Origin: Brevundimonas sp. Leaf363
GTDB taxonomy: Bacteria > Pseudomonadota > Alphaproteobacteria > Caulobacterales > Caulobacteraceae
Length of the DNA: 64,000 nt
NCBI RefSeq assembly: GCF_001424025.1
Contig: NZ_LMPZ01000003.1
Coordinates: forward strand, 153,501-217,500
Reading direction: 5' to 3'
This document shows, piece after piece, positions 11,061 to 18,889 of this stretch. The notes beneath the pieces are model-generated. The model made no database searches. It was not told where the DNA came from and saw only the letters and a program-made list of their open reading frames with translations. The position numbers were made by a program, and so were the translations under genes. Position 1 is the first letter of the stretch. Every line of letters starts with the position of its first letter.

Positions 11061-12917
11061 TCAAACCGCCGGCTTGCGCTCCACCATCAGGGCATAGTCT
11101 CCCATCGAGGCCGGTGCGAAGCTGCGGGCGCGCAGCTCGTAGGCGCCGTCCGCATCCGGCGTCCATTCCAGACGGGCGTGGGTGTCCGAGAGGCTGTCGT
11201 CATCGGACGCCAGGCTTTCCCATTCGCCCGCCTCATTGGTCCGCCCAACCTCGATCAGCGCGTCGAAGTCGTTGGACACCAGGGTGATGACCAGCTTCTC
11301 GTCCTTCTTGGCCTGGATCGTGTAGGCGTCGTAATAGCCGCCCTCCGGTGCGATGGCGTCGGCGTCGGTCAGGCTGCCGCGCGCCGTGGCGCCGACGATG
11401 ATGCTGCCGGGCGTCGGCTCGGGGCCCCGGTCGATGATCTGCAGCGAATAGAGGCCGTCGTTCTCGGCCGACAGCGGCAGCGCCCGCACGACATAGTCGC
11501 CGGCCTCGGTGGCCGTGAAGTTCAGGCGCGAGTCCGTGCCCTGCTGCAGACCGTCGTCGTCGCTGGCCAGGGCGGTGTACGGTTCGGCCGTGCTGGCCAC
11601 CTCCAGATAGGTGTCGAAGTCGCCCGACCGCATGATGGCCTGGATCCGCTGGCCGGCCTGCAGGGTGACAGAATAGGCGTCGAACTTGCGGCCTTCCGCA
11701 TCGACGCCGTCCTCGTCGGTCAGGGCGCCCTGCACCGTCTCGCCGAACACCACAGCCGCGGGCGGCGGCGGCGGCGGCGTCTCGACGAGCTCGAGCTTGT
11801 AGTCGCCGGTGGCGTCGTCGCTGAATCCGCGCGCCTCGATCAGATAGTCGCCGTCGCTGGGCAGGGTGAAGGACAGGCGCGAGTTGGTGCCCTCGCCGGC
11901 CCCGTCGTCGTCCTCGGCCAGCGGCGTCGAGCCGTCGTCCGGGCCATACAGCGCCAGATAGGTGTCGAAGGCGTCCGAGCTCAGGGTCGCTGTCACGATC
12001 TGGCCGGCCCGGCCGGTGAAGCGATAGGCGTCGGAGCGCAGACCCTGGTCGTTCGATCCGTCCTCGGCCGTCAGCGAGCCGTCGACCGTATCGCCGACAG
12101 CGACAGCCTGGGCCGCGCGCGGGGCCGGCCCGTCCGCCAGCGCCAGCGTGTAGGCGCCGGCCCCGGTGTCCACCAGCGGCGTGGCGCGTACAACGTACTC
12201 GCCGGCGCTGGGCGCGGTGAAGACCAGATAGGAGTTCAGCCCCCGGCTTGGACCGTCATCGTTCGACGCCGTCTCGGTGAACTCGCCGCCCGCCATACGC
12301 CCGACCTGCAGCACGGGGTCGAAGGCGTCGGAGTTCAGGCTGATGGCGAAACGCTGACCCTCCGCCGCGCGGAAAGCATAGGCGTCGTAGTGGGCGCCCG
12401 AATCCAGTTCAGGATCGCGATCATCCAGCACGCCGGAAACCTCGGCCCCGACCGTGATGGGCCGGGGACGCGGGGCGCGTGGCGACCGCGGCCGCTCGCG
12501 CGCCGTCAGGCTGAAGTCGCCGCCGTCCGTGCCCGAAAAGGTCCGGGCCCTCAGGGTGTAATCGCCGGCCGCTGTCGGCGTGAAGCGCAGGCGCGAGTTC
12601 GTCCCCTCGCCCAGACCGTCGTCGTCGCTGGCCAGCGATTCGGTCGTGTCCCCCGCCACGAACAGCTCCAGATAGGTGTCGAACGCCTCGGAGCGCATCA
12701 CCGCCTCGAACCTCTGGCCGGCGCGCAGACGCACCGAATAGTCTTCGTAGCGATAGGCCCCGGCGCCGTCCGCGTCGCCTTCCACCATCGGATCGTTGGC
12801 GCTGAGTTGGCCCTGGACGGTCGCGCCGATCCGCAGGGCGGTTTGGGCGGCTGCGCCGGTCGCCGATGCGAGGATGGCCAGCGAGCTGGCGGCGAGCAGA
12901 ATCGTCTTGGCGCGCAT
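11061..12917 (-). CDS. Exported protein of five tandem PPC-like domains
   Basis: Protein of 618 aa with a Sec signal peptide (about 1-24, ending GAAAQ). After it come five copies of a roughly 110-120-residue unit, each with YDAY/YRFT-type openings, a [14 protein letters not shown] core, an acidic SDDDG loop and a GDYxLRA ending. This matches bacterial pre-peptidase C-terminal (PPC) domains, normally found as one or two copies at the end of secreted peptidases. No catalytic domain is present. Start ATG 12917 was chosen because the upstream in-frame extension covers folD. Likely periplasmic or surface; role unknown. Repeats 1, 3 and 4 look most alike. Confidence 0.85.
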   Translation of the reverse strand: MRAKTILLAASSLAILASATGAAAQTALRIGATVQGQLSANDPMVEGDADGAGAYRYEDYSVRLRAGQRFEAVMRSEAFDTYLELFVAGDTTESLASDDDGLGEGTNSRLRFTPTAAGDYTLRARTFSGTDGGDFSLTARERPRSPRAPRPRPITVGAEVSGVLDDRDPELDSGAHYDAYAFRAAEGQRFAISLNSDAFDPVLQVGRMAGGEFTETASNDDGPSRGLNSYLVFTAPSAGEYVVRATPLVDTGAGAYTLALADGPAPRAAQAVAVGDTVDGSLTAEDGSNDQGLRSDAYRFTGRAGQIVTATLSSDAFDTYLALYGPDDGSTPLAEDDDGAGEGTNSRLSFTLPSDGDYLIEARGFSDDATGDYKLELVETPPPPPPAAVVFGETVQGALTDEDGVDAEGRKFDAYSVTLQAGQRIQAIMRSGDFDTYLEVASTAEPYTALASDDDGLQQGTDSRLNFTATEAGDYVVRALPLSAENDGLYSLQIIDRGPEPTPGSIIVGATARGSLTDADAIAPEGGYYDAYTIQAKKDEKLVITLVSNDFDALIEVGRTNEAGEWESLASDDDSLSDTHARLEWTPDADGAYELRARSFAPASMGDYALMVERKPAV

Positions 12918-13010
12918 GGCGGTCCCCCGGTGAATTGCCGCGATGATAGACGCCGAACCCTGTCGTCTGTAAATCGCCGCGCATCCCTCCCGCAGGAAAA
13001 ACGACACGGT

Positions 13011-13922
13011 ATGAGCACCGCCCGCCTCATCGACGGCAAGGCCGCCTCCCAGACCCTGGTGGCGCGTGTCACCGAGGCCGTCGGCCGCATGAAGGCCGCG
13101 CATGACCGCGTCCCCGGCCTGGCCGTGGTGATCGTGGGCGAGGACCCCGCCAGCCAGATCTACGTGCGCTCCAAGGGCGAGCGGACGCGCGAGGCGGGCA
13201 TGCGCTCGGACACCCACCGGCTGGACGCCGCGACCAGCCAGGCCGACCTTCTGGCGCTGGTGGATCAGCTGAACAACGACCCCGGCATCCACGGCATTCT
13301 GGTGCAGCTGCCTCTGCCCGATCAGATCGACGCCAACGCGGTCCTGTCCGCCATCGACCCGGACAAGGACGTCGACGGCTTTCACGTCGTCAACGCCGGC
13401 CGACTGGCCGTCGGCCTGCCGGGGCTTGTGCCCTGCACGCCACTGGGCTGCATCATGCTGCTGAAGGCCGAGCTGGGCGACCTGACCGGGCTGAACGCCG
13501 TGGTCGTCGGCCGCTCCAACATCGTCGGCAAGCCGATGGCCCAGCTGCTGCTTGCCGAGAGCTGCACCGTCACCATCGCCCACTCGCGCACCAGGGACCT
13601 GCCGGCCCTGTGCCGCGCCGCCGATATCGTCGTGGCCGCCGTCGGCCGCCCGGAGATGGTGCGCAGCGACTGGATCAAGCCCGGGGCCACGGTCATCGAC
13701 GTGGGCATCAACCGCGTGCCCTCGCGCGACCCCGTCAAAGCGGCCGAGGGCAAGACCCGCGTGGTCGGCGACGTGGCTTTCGAAGAGGCCGCCGCCGTCG
13801 CCGGCGCCATCACGCCCGTCCCGGGGGGCGTCGGCCCCATGACGATCGCCTGCTTGCTGGCCAACACTTATACGGCGTGCTGCCGGTCGATGGGGATCGA
13901 ACCGGACGCTTTGACGCTCTGA
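13011..13922 (+). CDS. folD: Bifunctional methylene-THF dehydrogenase / methenyl-THF cyclohydrolase
   Basis: Interconverts 5,10-methylene-, methenyl- and 10-formyl-tetrahydrofolate with NADP+ in one-carbon metabolism. The protein has 303 aa. Catalytic Tyr51 and Lys55 lie in YVRSKGE, the dinucleotide-site motif [12 protein letters not shown] is near 163, and the signature [12 protein letters not shown] is near the C-terminus. The open frame begins far upstream; ATG 13011, with AGGAAAA about 12 bases before it, gives the standard N-terminus. Divergent from the PPC-repeat gene. Confidence 0.97.
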   Translation: MSTARLIDGKAASQTLVARVTEAVGRMKAAHDRVPGLAVVIVGEDPASQIYVRSKGERTREAGMRSDTHRLDAATSQADLLALVDQLNNDPGIHGILVQLPLPDQIDANAVLSAIDPDKDVDGFHVVNAGRLAVGLPGLVPCTPLGCIMLLKAELGDLTGLNAVVVGRSNIVGKPMAQLLLAESCTVTIAHSRTRDLPALCRAADIVVAAVGRPEMVRSDWIKPGATVIDVGINRVPSRDPVKAAEGKTRVVGDVAFEEAAAVAGAITPVPGGVGPMTIACLLANTYTACCRSMGIEPDALTL

Positions 13923-14006
13923 TGTCTGCGACGGCTTGAAGCTGGTCCGCAGGATGCGAATATGGATGCCGCGGGGCGCGCAGACGCCCCGGCCACGGAG
14001 ACGTCG

Positions 14007-14657
14007 ATGAACCGCGCAGCCCTCCTCACCGCCGCCGCCCTGATGGCCACGCCCCTGGCCGGTTGCGGTTACAACACCATCCCGACCAAGCAGGAGAAGG
14101 CCGAGGCGACCTGGGCCGACGTCCAGAGCCAGTACCAGCGCCGCGCCGACCTGATCCCCAACCTGGTCGCCACCGTCCAGGCCTCGGCCATCCAGGAGCG
14201 GACGACGCTGACGGACGTCATCAACGCCCGCGCCCGCGCCACCTCGGTCCAGGTCAACGCCGACGACCTCGACAATCCGCAGGCCTTCCAGGCCTATCAG
14301 CAGGCGCAAGGCCAGCTGACCGGCGCCCTGTCGCGCCTGCTGGTGACGGTGGAAGCCTATCCGCAGCTGCAGGCCAATCAGAACTTCCTGACGCTTCAGG
14401 CCCAGCTCGAGGGCACCGAAAACCGCATCGGCATCGCCCGGCGCGACTACAACGAGGCCGTTCGCGGCTACAACACCTCGCTGCGGACCTTCCCGAGCGT
14501 GATCTGGGCCAAGACCGCACACTCCGGTTCGAAAGAGATGCAGCTGTTCACAGCCACGGCCGAGGCTCAAAGCGCGCCTACGGTGAACTTCAACCTGAAC
14601 GGCGCGCCTGCCCAAGCGGGGGCGCCAGCCCCGGCCGCAGCTCCAGCGGCCCAGTAA
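14007..14657 (+). CDS. LemA family lipoprotein
   Basis: Protein of 216 aa. An N-terminal signal ends in a lipobox (PLAGC, Cys at about 20), then comes the LemA fold with QYQRRADLIPNLVATV near 45, helical throughout, and NSSL/YNTSLRTFPS-type motifs near 155. The tail is Ala/Pro-rich. ATG 14007 has GGAG 6 bases upstream. LemA genes commonly precede TPM-domain genes, as here (14664 and 15497), suggesting an envelope module; the molecular function of LemA is not established. Confidence 0.9.
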   Translation: MNRAALLTAAALMATPLAGCGYNTIPTKQEKAEATWADVQSQYQRRADLIPNLVATVQASAIQERTTLTDVINARARATSVQVNADDLDNPQAFQAYQQAQGQLTGALSRLLVTVEAYPQLQANQNFLTLQAQLEGTENRIGIARRDYNEAVRGYNTSLRTFPSVIWAKTAHSGSKEMQLFTATAEAQSAPTVNFNLNGAPAQAGAPAPAAAPAAQ

Positions 14658-14663
14658 GCGGGG

Positions 14664-15503
14664 ATGGTGAACATCGCCCGGGACCTGCGCCGGACACCGG
14701 TTCGGCTGGCGCAGGCGCTCATGGTCCTGTGCCTGTTGCTGGTCGCCCTGCCCGCTCTGGCGGCCGACAGCTTTCCCGCGCTCACCGGCCGCGTGGTCGA
14801 TCAGGCCGACCTGATCCAGCCCGAGGCCGAGGCCCGCATCACGCAGAAGCTGGCCGCGCTGGAGGCCGAGACCAGCGACCAGCTGGTTGTCGTCACCCTC
14901 GACAGCCTGAACGGACAGGAGATCGAGGACTACGGCTATCGCCTCGGCCGCCACTGGGGCATCGGCCAGTCGCAGACGAACAACGGCGCCATCCTGATCG
15001 TCGCGCCCAATGAGCGCCGCGTGCGGGTCGAGGTCGGCTACGGCCTCGAACCCATCCTGACCGACGCCTTCTCGTCGCAACTGATCGCCAACGACATCCT
15101 GCCCGCATTCCGGGACGGAGCGTTCGAGCGCGGCGTTGAACAGGGCGTCGACGCCCTGGCCGCCCAGATGCGTCTGGATCCGGCCGAAGCGCAGACCCGC
15201 GCCCGCGCGGCCGCCGAGCGGCAGTCCGAGACTCGCGAGATTCCGATCGCGCCGGGCCTGCTGATCGCCGTCGTGCTGCTGTTCATCGCCCTCAGTCTGG
15301 TCAGTCGCGCCGGTCGCGGCGGCCGGCGCCGGCGCGGCGCGGACGGCCTGGCGCCGATCGTCATCTGGGCGGCGTCCGAGGCCCTGCGCAATCGCGGCGG
15401 GGGCGGCGGCTTCGGCGGCGGTGGAGGCTTCGGCGGCGGGGGCGGCGGCTTTGGCGGAGGCGGCGGCGGCTTCGGCGGCGGCGGCGCCTCGGGAGGATGG
15501 TGA
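14664..15503 (+). CDS. TPM-domain membrane protein with Gly-rich tail (YgcG-like)
   Basis: Protein of 279 aa: signal peptide (about 1-34), a TPM domain (about 38-165; GRVVDQADLI, QLVVVTL, GILIVAPNERRVRVEVGYG-type core), a membrane helix near 195-212, and a C-terminal tail of about 50 residues made almost entirely of GGG and GGF units. The start at 14664 is 6 bases after lemA and the Shine-Dalgarno runs into it; GTG 14667 is possible. It overlaps the next TPM gene by 7 bases. TPM domains occur in envelope proteins and in photosystem II repair factors; function here is unknown. Confidence 0.88.
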   Translation: MVNIARDLRRTPVRLAQALMVLCLLLVALPALAADSFPALTGRVVDQADLIQPEAEARITQKLAALEAETSDQLVVVTLDSLNGQEIEDYGYRLGRHWGIGQSQTNNGAILIVAPNERRVRVEVGYGLEPILTDAFSSQLIANDILPAFRDGAFERGVEQGVDALAAQMRLDPAEAQTRARAAAERQSETREIPIAPGLLIAVVLLFIALSLVSRAGRGGRRRRGADGLAPIVIWAASEALRNRGGGGGFGGGGGFGGGGGGFGGGGGGFGGGGASGGW

Positions 15504-16189
15504 TGCGCCTCACGACCGACGATCACGGCCGCATCGCAACGGCCATCCAGCAGGCCGAGGCCAACACCTCGGGCGAGGTCTTCTGCGTCATCGCCCGCAG
15601 CGTTTCGTCCTATCAGGACGTGGGCCTGGCCTGGGCGGCTGCGGCGGCCTTCATTCTTCCGCTGGCGCTGGTGCCGCTGGGCTTCGATCCGGCGTGGCTT
15701 CCGGGCCTGGCGGATACCTGGGAGCCCGCCCATCTCGCGGCGCGCGACTTCGCGATCGCACGATCGATCGGCGCCTATGCCGTCATTCAGGCCGCCGTCT
15801 TCCTGGCGTTCTACCTGCTGGGCCGCATTCCGACGGTGAAGCGCTGGATGACGCCGCGCTCCGTGCGCCGTCACCGCACGCGCCAGGCCGCGCTGCGTCA
15901 GTTCATGGCGCACGGCCTGCACCTGACCGAGCAGCGTACCGGCGTCCTGCTGTTCGCATGCGCCGCCGACCATCAGGTCGAGGTGCTGGCCGACCAGGGG
16001 ATCCACGACAAGGTCGATCCCGAAGTCTGGGGCGAGGCGGTCAAGGCGCTGACCGCCGGCCTCGCCGCCAAACGTCCCGTCGACGGTTTCGAAAAGGCCA
16101 TCGCCTTGTGCGGCGACGTCCTGGCGGCCCACTTCCCGCCGCGCCCGAACGACATCAACGAACTGCCCGACCGGCTTGTCGAGATTTGA
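15497..16189 (+). CDS. TPM-domain membrane protein
   Basis: Protein of 230 aa. A TPM-like N-terminal part (NTSGEVFCVIARSVSSY) is interrupted by two hydrophobic segments (about 44-64 and 93-113), followed by a cytoplasmic-type basic stretch (RRHRTRQAALRQF) and the rest of the domain, including GVLLFACAADHQVEVLAD. It overlaps the upstream TPM gene and completes a lemA-TPM-TPM cluster. No signal peptide. Often annotated only as a hypothetical membrane protein. Confidence 0.85.
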   Translation: MVMRLTTDDHGRIATAIQQAEANTSGEVFCVIARSVSSYQDVGLAWAAAAAFILPLALVPLGFDPAWLPGLADTWEPAHLAARDFAIARSIGAYAVIQAAVFLAFYLLGRIPTVKRWMTPRSVRRHRTRQAALRQFMAHGLHLTEQRTGVLLFACAADHQVEVLADQGIHDKVDPEVWGEAVKALTAGLAAKRPVDGFEKAIALCGDVLAAHFPPRPNDINELPDRLVEI

Positions 16190-16248
16190 TCGCCCAGACC
16201 GGGTTGGGGGTCGCAATCTTCACAAGATCGGCCTAGCCCTGCGCACGC

Positions 16249-16974
16249 ATGCCTCGCCTGCTGACCTATAACGTTCACCGCTGCGTCGGCGTCGATCGAA
16301 AGCTCGATGTCGAGCGGATCGCCGCCGTGATCGCCGAGCACGAGCCCGACATCGTCTGCTTGCAAGAGCTGGACGTCGGGCGCGCCCGCACCGGTCACGT
16401 CGATCAGGCCCGGGCCATCGCCGACCGCCTGTCCATGAGCTCGCGCTTCCATCCCGCCATGCGCGTGGAGGCGGAGCTTTACGGCGACGCCATCCTGACC
16501 CCTTGGCCGGAGCGGCTGGTCAAGGCGGGCGCGCTGCCCAGCATCAAGGGTGTGCCGGGGCTGGAGCCGCGCGGCGCGCTGTGGTCCGAGATCGACTTCG
16601 GCGGCGTCAAGCTGAACGTCCTGAACACCCATCTGGGCCTGGTGCCGCGTGAACAGCGCCTTCAGGCGGCGGCCCTGACCTCCCGCGAATGGCTGGGGGC
16701 CTGCGAGGGGCCGACCATCCTGACCGGCGACTTCAACGCCACCTCGATCACCCGCCCCTATCAGGCGCTCACCCGCAAGCTGGCGGACGCCCAGCGCGTT
16801 CTTGGCGTTAAGCCGACGGTGAAGACCTTCCCGTCCGGCTTTCCGGCCATCCGGATCGACCATTTCTTCATCAGTCCGCAGGTGCGGCCGACGCGGGTGC
16901 ATGCGCCCTTTTCGCCGCTGGATCGCATGGCGTCCGACCACCTGCCGCTGATCCTGGACTTTGAGCTGGTCTAG
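16249..16974 (+). CDS. Endonuclease/exonuclease/phosphatase family protein
   Basis: Metal-dependent phosphodiesterase fold of 241 aa. Motifs in order: TYNVHRC near the start, CLQELDV (metal-binding Glu near 41), LNTHLG, LTGDFNA (Asp/Asn pair near 160) and the C-terminal SDHLPL (Asp-His). There is no signal peptide. Short EEP proteins next to phospholipase D-type genes are common and may act on lipid or nucleic-acid phosphodiesters. It ends convergently with the phospholipase D gene, the stops overlapping by 4 bases. Confidence 0.88.
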   Translation: MPRLLTYNVHRCVGVDRKLDVERIAAVIAEHEPDIVCLQELDVGRARTGHVDQARAIADRLSMSSRFHPAMRVEAELYGDAILTPWPERLVKAGALPSIKGVPGLEPRGALWSEIDFGGVKLNVLNTHLGLVPREQRLQAAALTSREWLGACEGPTILTGDFNATSITRPYQALTRKLADAQRVLGVKPTVKTFPSGFPAIRIDHFFISPQVRPTRVHAPFSPLDRMASDHLPLILDFELV

Positions 16975-18428
16975 CCCTCAAGCCGACGCTGCGACGGATT
17001 TCTGCGCCTCCACGGCCGCCAGGCGTCCGATGACGAGGTCGGGTCGCCCAGCTGCCAGGCGGCGACGAAATGCTCGAGCCGGGTCGGCGCCGCCGAACCC
17101 AGCGACGCCATGCGCGGCGAATCGAACCCCCGCATCGCCCGGCCGGGCGACCCCATGACCGCCTCGGCCGCCGAATAGTCTCGCCCGGAGACGCCCAGGA
17201 AGTGCGCGATGGAGTTGCGGCGATAATCGCGCACGGCCGCGACGTCGGCCTCTTGCGTTACCTCGGTGGCGATGTCGCACTCGGTGTCCAGGCCCAGCGA
17301 ACGGTTGTTCAGATTGGTCGATCCGATCCGCAGAAGCCTGTCGTCGATGATGGTCAGCTTGGCGTGGACGATGATCCGCTCGCCCGCCGGCGTGCGCGGA
17401 CTGAAGGCGAAGAAGCGGTCATGCAGGTCCGCCTGCTCCAGCCGGTACAGCACCTCGGTCCGCGCCGTATCCATCGTCATCTTGTCGAACCAGCTCGGGC
17501 TGCTGCCCGTCGAGATCAGCACGACCTCGGGCCCGTCCGGCTCGCGCAGACGCTCTGCCAGCGCCTGGGCGATCACCGGTGAGGTAAAGTACTGGTTCTC
17601 GAAATAGATCAGCGACTTCGCAGCCTTGATGGCGCTCAGGTGCAGGGCCTCGTTCTCGCGCACCTCGTGCCGGCCACCCCATTTCGGCTCCGTCCGGGCG
17701 ATGCCGACCGGCACGTCGCGCAGCAGCGGTTCGATGCCGGTCGGCCAGGGGTCATGCGCGACGTGCTGCGGCACGGTCCGCTCCCAGGTCGCCCGGAACC
17801 AGCGCTCTCGCGCCAGATCGCCCAAGGCCCGCGCCGCCGGGCCGTCCATCACCGCCATCGCCTCGTGACGGGGCGCGCTGAACAGTCCCGACGGCTGGCA
17901 GCGGCGCGGATCATCGTCCAGATGCTCGGCGCAGTCCCATCGGTCCACAGAGATGTCGCCCCCGCCGCAGAAGGCGACGGCGTCGTCGATGACCACGACC
18001 TTCTGGTGATGGCAGGCGCCGATGGGGCCGGGTGAATCCAGCCGGAACTCCACCATCCGCTTCTTGAACCACCGCAGCGCCTTCTGCGGATAGAAGCCCT
18101 GCGACGCCGCGATGAGCAGCGGCGACCTCCAGATCAGCAGGCGCACATCAAGGTCGGGCCGCTGTTTGACCAGCATCCGCAGCTGATGCCCGATTTCGGC
18201 ATGGCGGTCGCCGGCGCGCGCCTGGACGTCCAGGTGGGTGCGCGGATCGAACTGCCAGCCCAGGATGACGATAGATCGCTGCGCCTTGTGCAGGGCCGAC
18301 GCCAGGGCGTCGAAATAGGCCGCGTTCTCCATCAGCGGCGTGAAGCGATGCGCCGTCTCCGCGCGCCACACGGCAGGACCGGCCAGCAGGGTGTCCGGGT
18401 ACTGGCTCGCCGCGGTCGGTACGGTCAT
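16971..18428 (-). CDS. Phospholipase D / cardiolipin synthase-type protein
   Basis: Protein of 485 aa with two HKD catalytic motifs: HHQKVVVID followed by a GGGDI turn, and HAKLTIID followed by GSTNLNNRS. Two motifs in one chain mean a complete active site for phosphatidyl transfer or hydrolysis. No strong membrane segment is visible, unlike classic cardiolipin synthases. The start is uncertain: ATG 18428 gives a natural N-terminus; ATG 18566 would add 46 residues but has no Shine-Dalgarno and overlaps the divergent promoter region. Next to an EEP-family phosphodiesterase, hinting at phospholipid turnover. Confidence 0.88.
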   Translation of the reverse strand: MTVPTAASQYPDTLLAGPAVWRAETAHRFTPLMENAAYFDALASALHKAQRSIVILGWQFDPRTHLDVQARAGDRHAEIGHQLRMLVKQRPDLDVRLLIWRSPLLIAASQGFYPQKALRWFKKRMVEFRLDSPGPIGACHHQKVVVIDDAVAFCGGGDISVDRWDCAEHLDDDPRRCQPSGLFSAPRHEAMAVMDGPAARALGDLARERWFRATWERTVPQHVAHDPWPTGIEPLLRDVPVGIARTEPKWGGRHEVRENEALHLSAIKAAKSLIYFENQYFTSPVIAQALAERLREPDGPEVVLISTGSSPSWFDKMTMDTARTEVLYRLEQADLHDRFFAFSPRTPAGERIIVHAKLTIIDDRLLRIGSTNLNNRSLGLDTECDIATEVTQEADVAAVRDYRRNSIAHFLGVSGRDYSAAEAVMGSPGRAMRGFDSPRMASLGSAAPTRLEHFVAAWQLGDPTSSSDAWRPWRRRNPSQRRLEG

Positions 18429-18597
18429 GGCCTCGGGCTCGGACAACGAAATCGTGTGGGAAGGCTGGTCCGCGCCAGCCGCCAATGCCTCGCACGGCGC
18501 GGCGGCGGCGTAAACGGAGCTGTATAAATCGGCGTGGTCATTGTCGTTCCGCACGAGAACGCGCATGATAGCGCTGGTTCATGAGGAGCTCTCAGCG

Positions 18598-18777
18598 GTG
18601 CAGGCGCTGATTGACATGCTGGTCGCACTGATCGCGCTGCTTGCGGCTGCGGTCCTGTCTCCGCTTGGCCTCAACCTGCATTCCGCCGATCAGGACCGCG
18701 AGGTCCACCGCGTCCACGAATGCGGCGATGCGAGCAGCTCGGCGGGCTTCGCCGTCAAGTCGAACACCGACTGCTGA
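18598..18777 (+). CDS. Possible 59-aa membrane or exported protein
   Basis: GTG 18598 is preceded by AGGAG (18584-18588) at 9 bases. It opens a frame giving a hydrophobic helix (about residues 7-25), then a polar tail of about 34 residues containing two cysteines, the last being the C-terminal residue. A perfect hairpin with a GAAA loop follows 7 bases after the stop, supporting a separate transcription unit. The family is not recognised. It lies between the divergent phospholipase D gene and tipN. An ATG further up (18565) is in frame but has no ribosome site. Confidence 0.45.
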   Translation: MQALIDMLVALIALLAAAVLSPLGLNLHSADQDREVHRVHECGDASSSAGFAVKSNTDC

Positions 18778-18784
18778 TCCCCCA

Positions 18785-18800
18785 GACCCGGAAACGGGTC
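18785..18800. terminator. GNRA-capped hairpin after the small ORF
   Basis: GACCCG / CGGGTC with loop GAAA, 7 bases after the stop of the 59-aa ORF and about 90 bases before tipN. No T-run follows, so it is at best a Rho-assisted terminator or mRNA-stabilising end. Confidence 0.4.
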
Positions 18801-18889
18801 CATTCGGCTTTGATCTTGTCGTTCCAGCCGCTAGGGTTTTTCACCTGCGCGTTCGCCCGTCGCGGGAACCCTGGAGATTTGGCGCCGTC

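Noticed and set aside
10959..13010. Plus-strand upstream extension of folD
   Set aside because: Antisense to the PPC-repeat gene; the folD homology starts at ATG 13011.
11061..15080. 1339-aa minus-strand open frame
   Set aside because: Only 11061-12917 has the composition, signal peptide and repeats of a real protein. The upstream part lies antisense to folD, lemA and a TPM gene and reads as arginine/glutamine-rich shadow.
15405..15495. GGC-rich repeats as a possible microsatellite or CRISPR-like array
   Set aside because: They encode the glycine-rich tail of the TPM protein in frame; no spacers or palindromic units.
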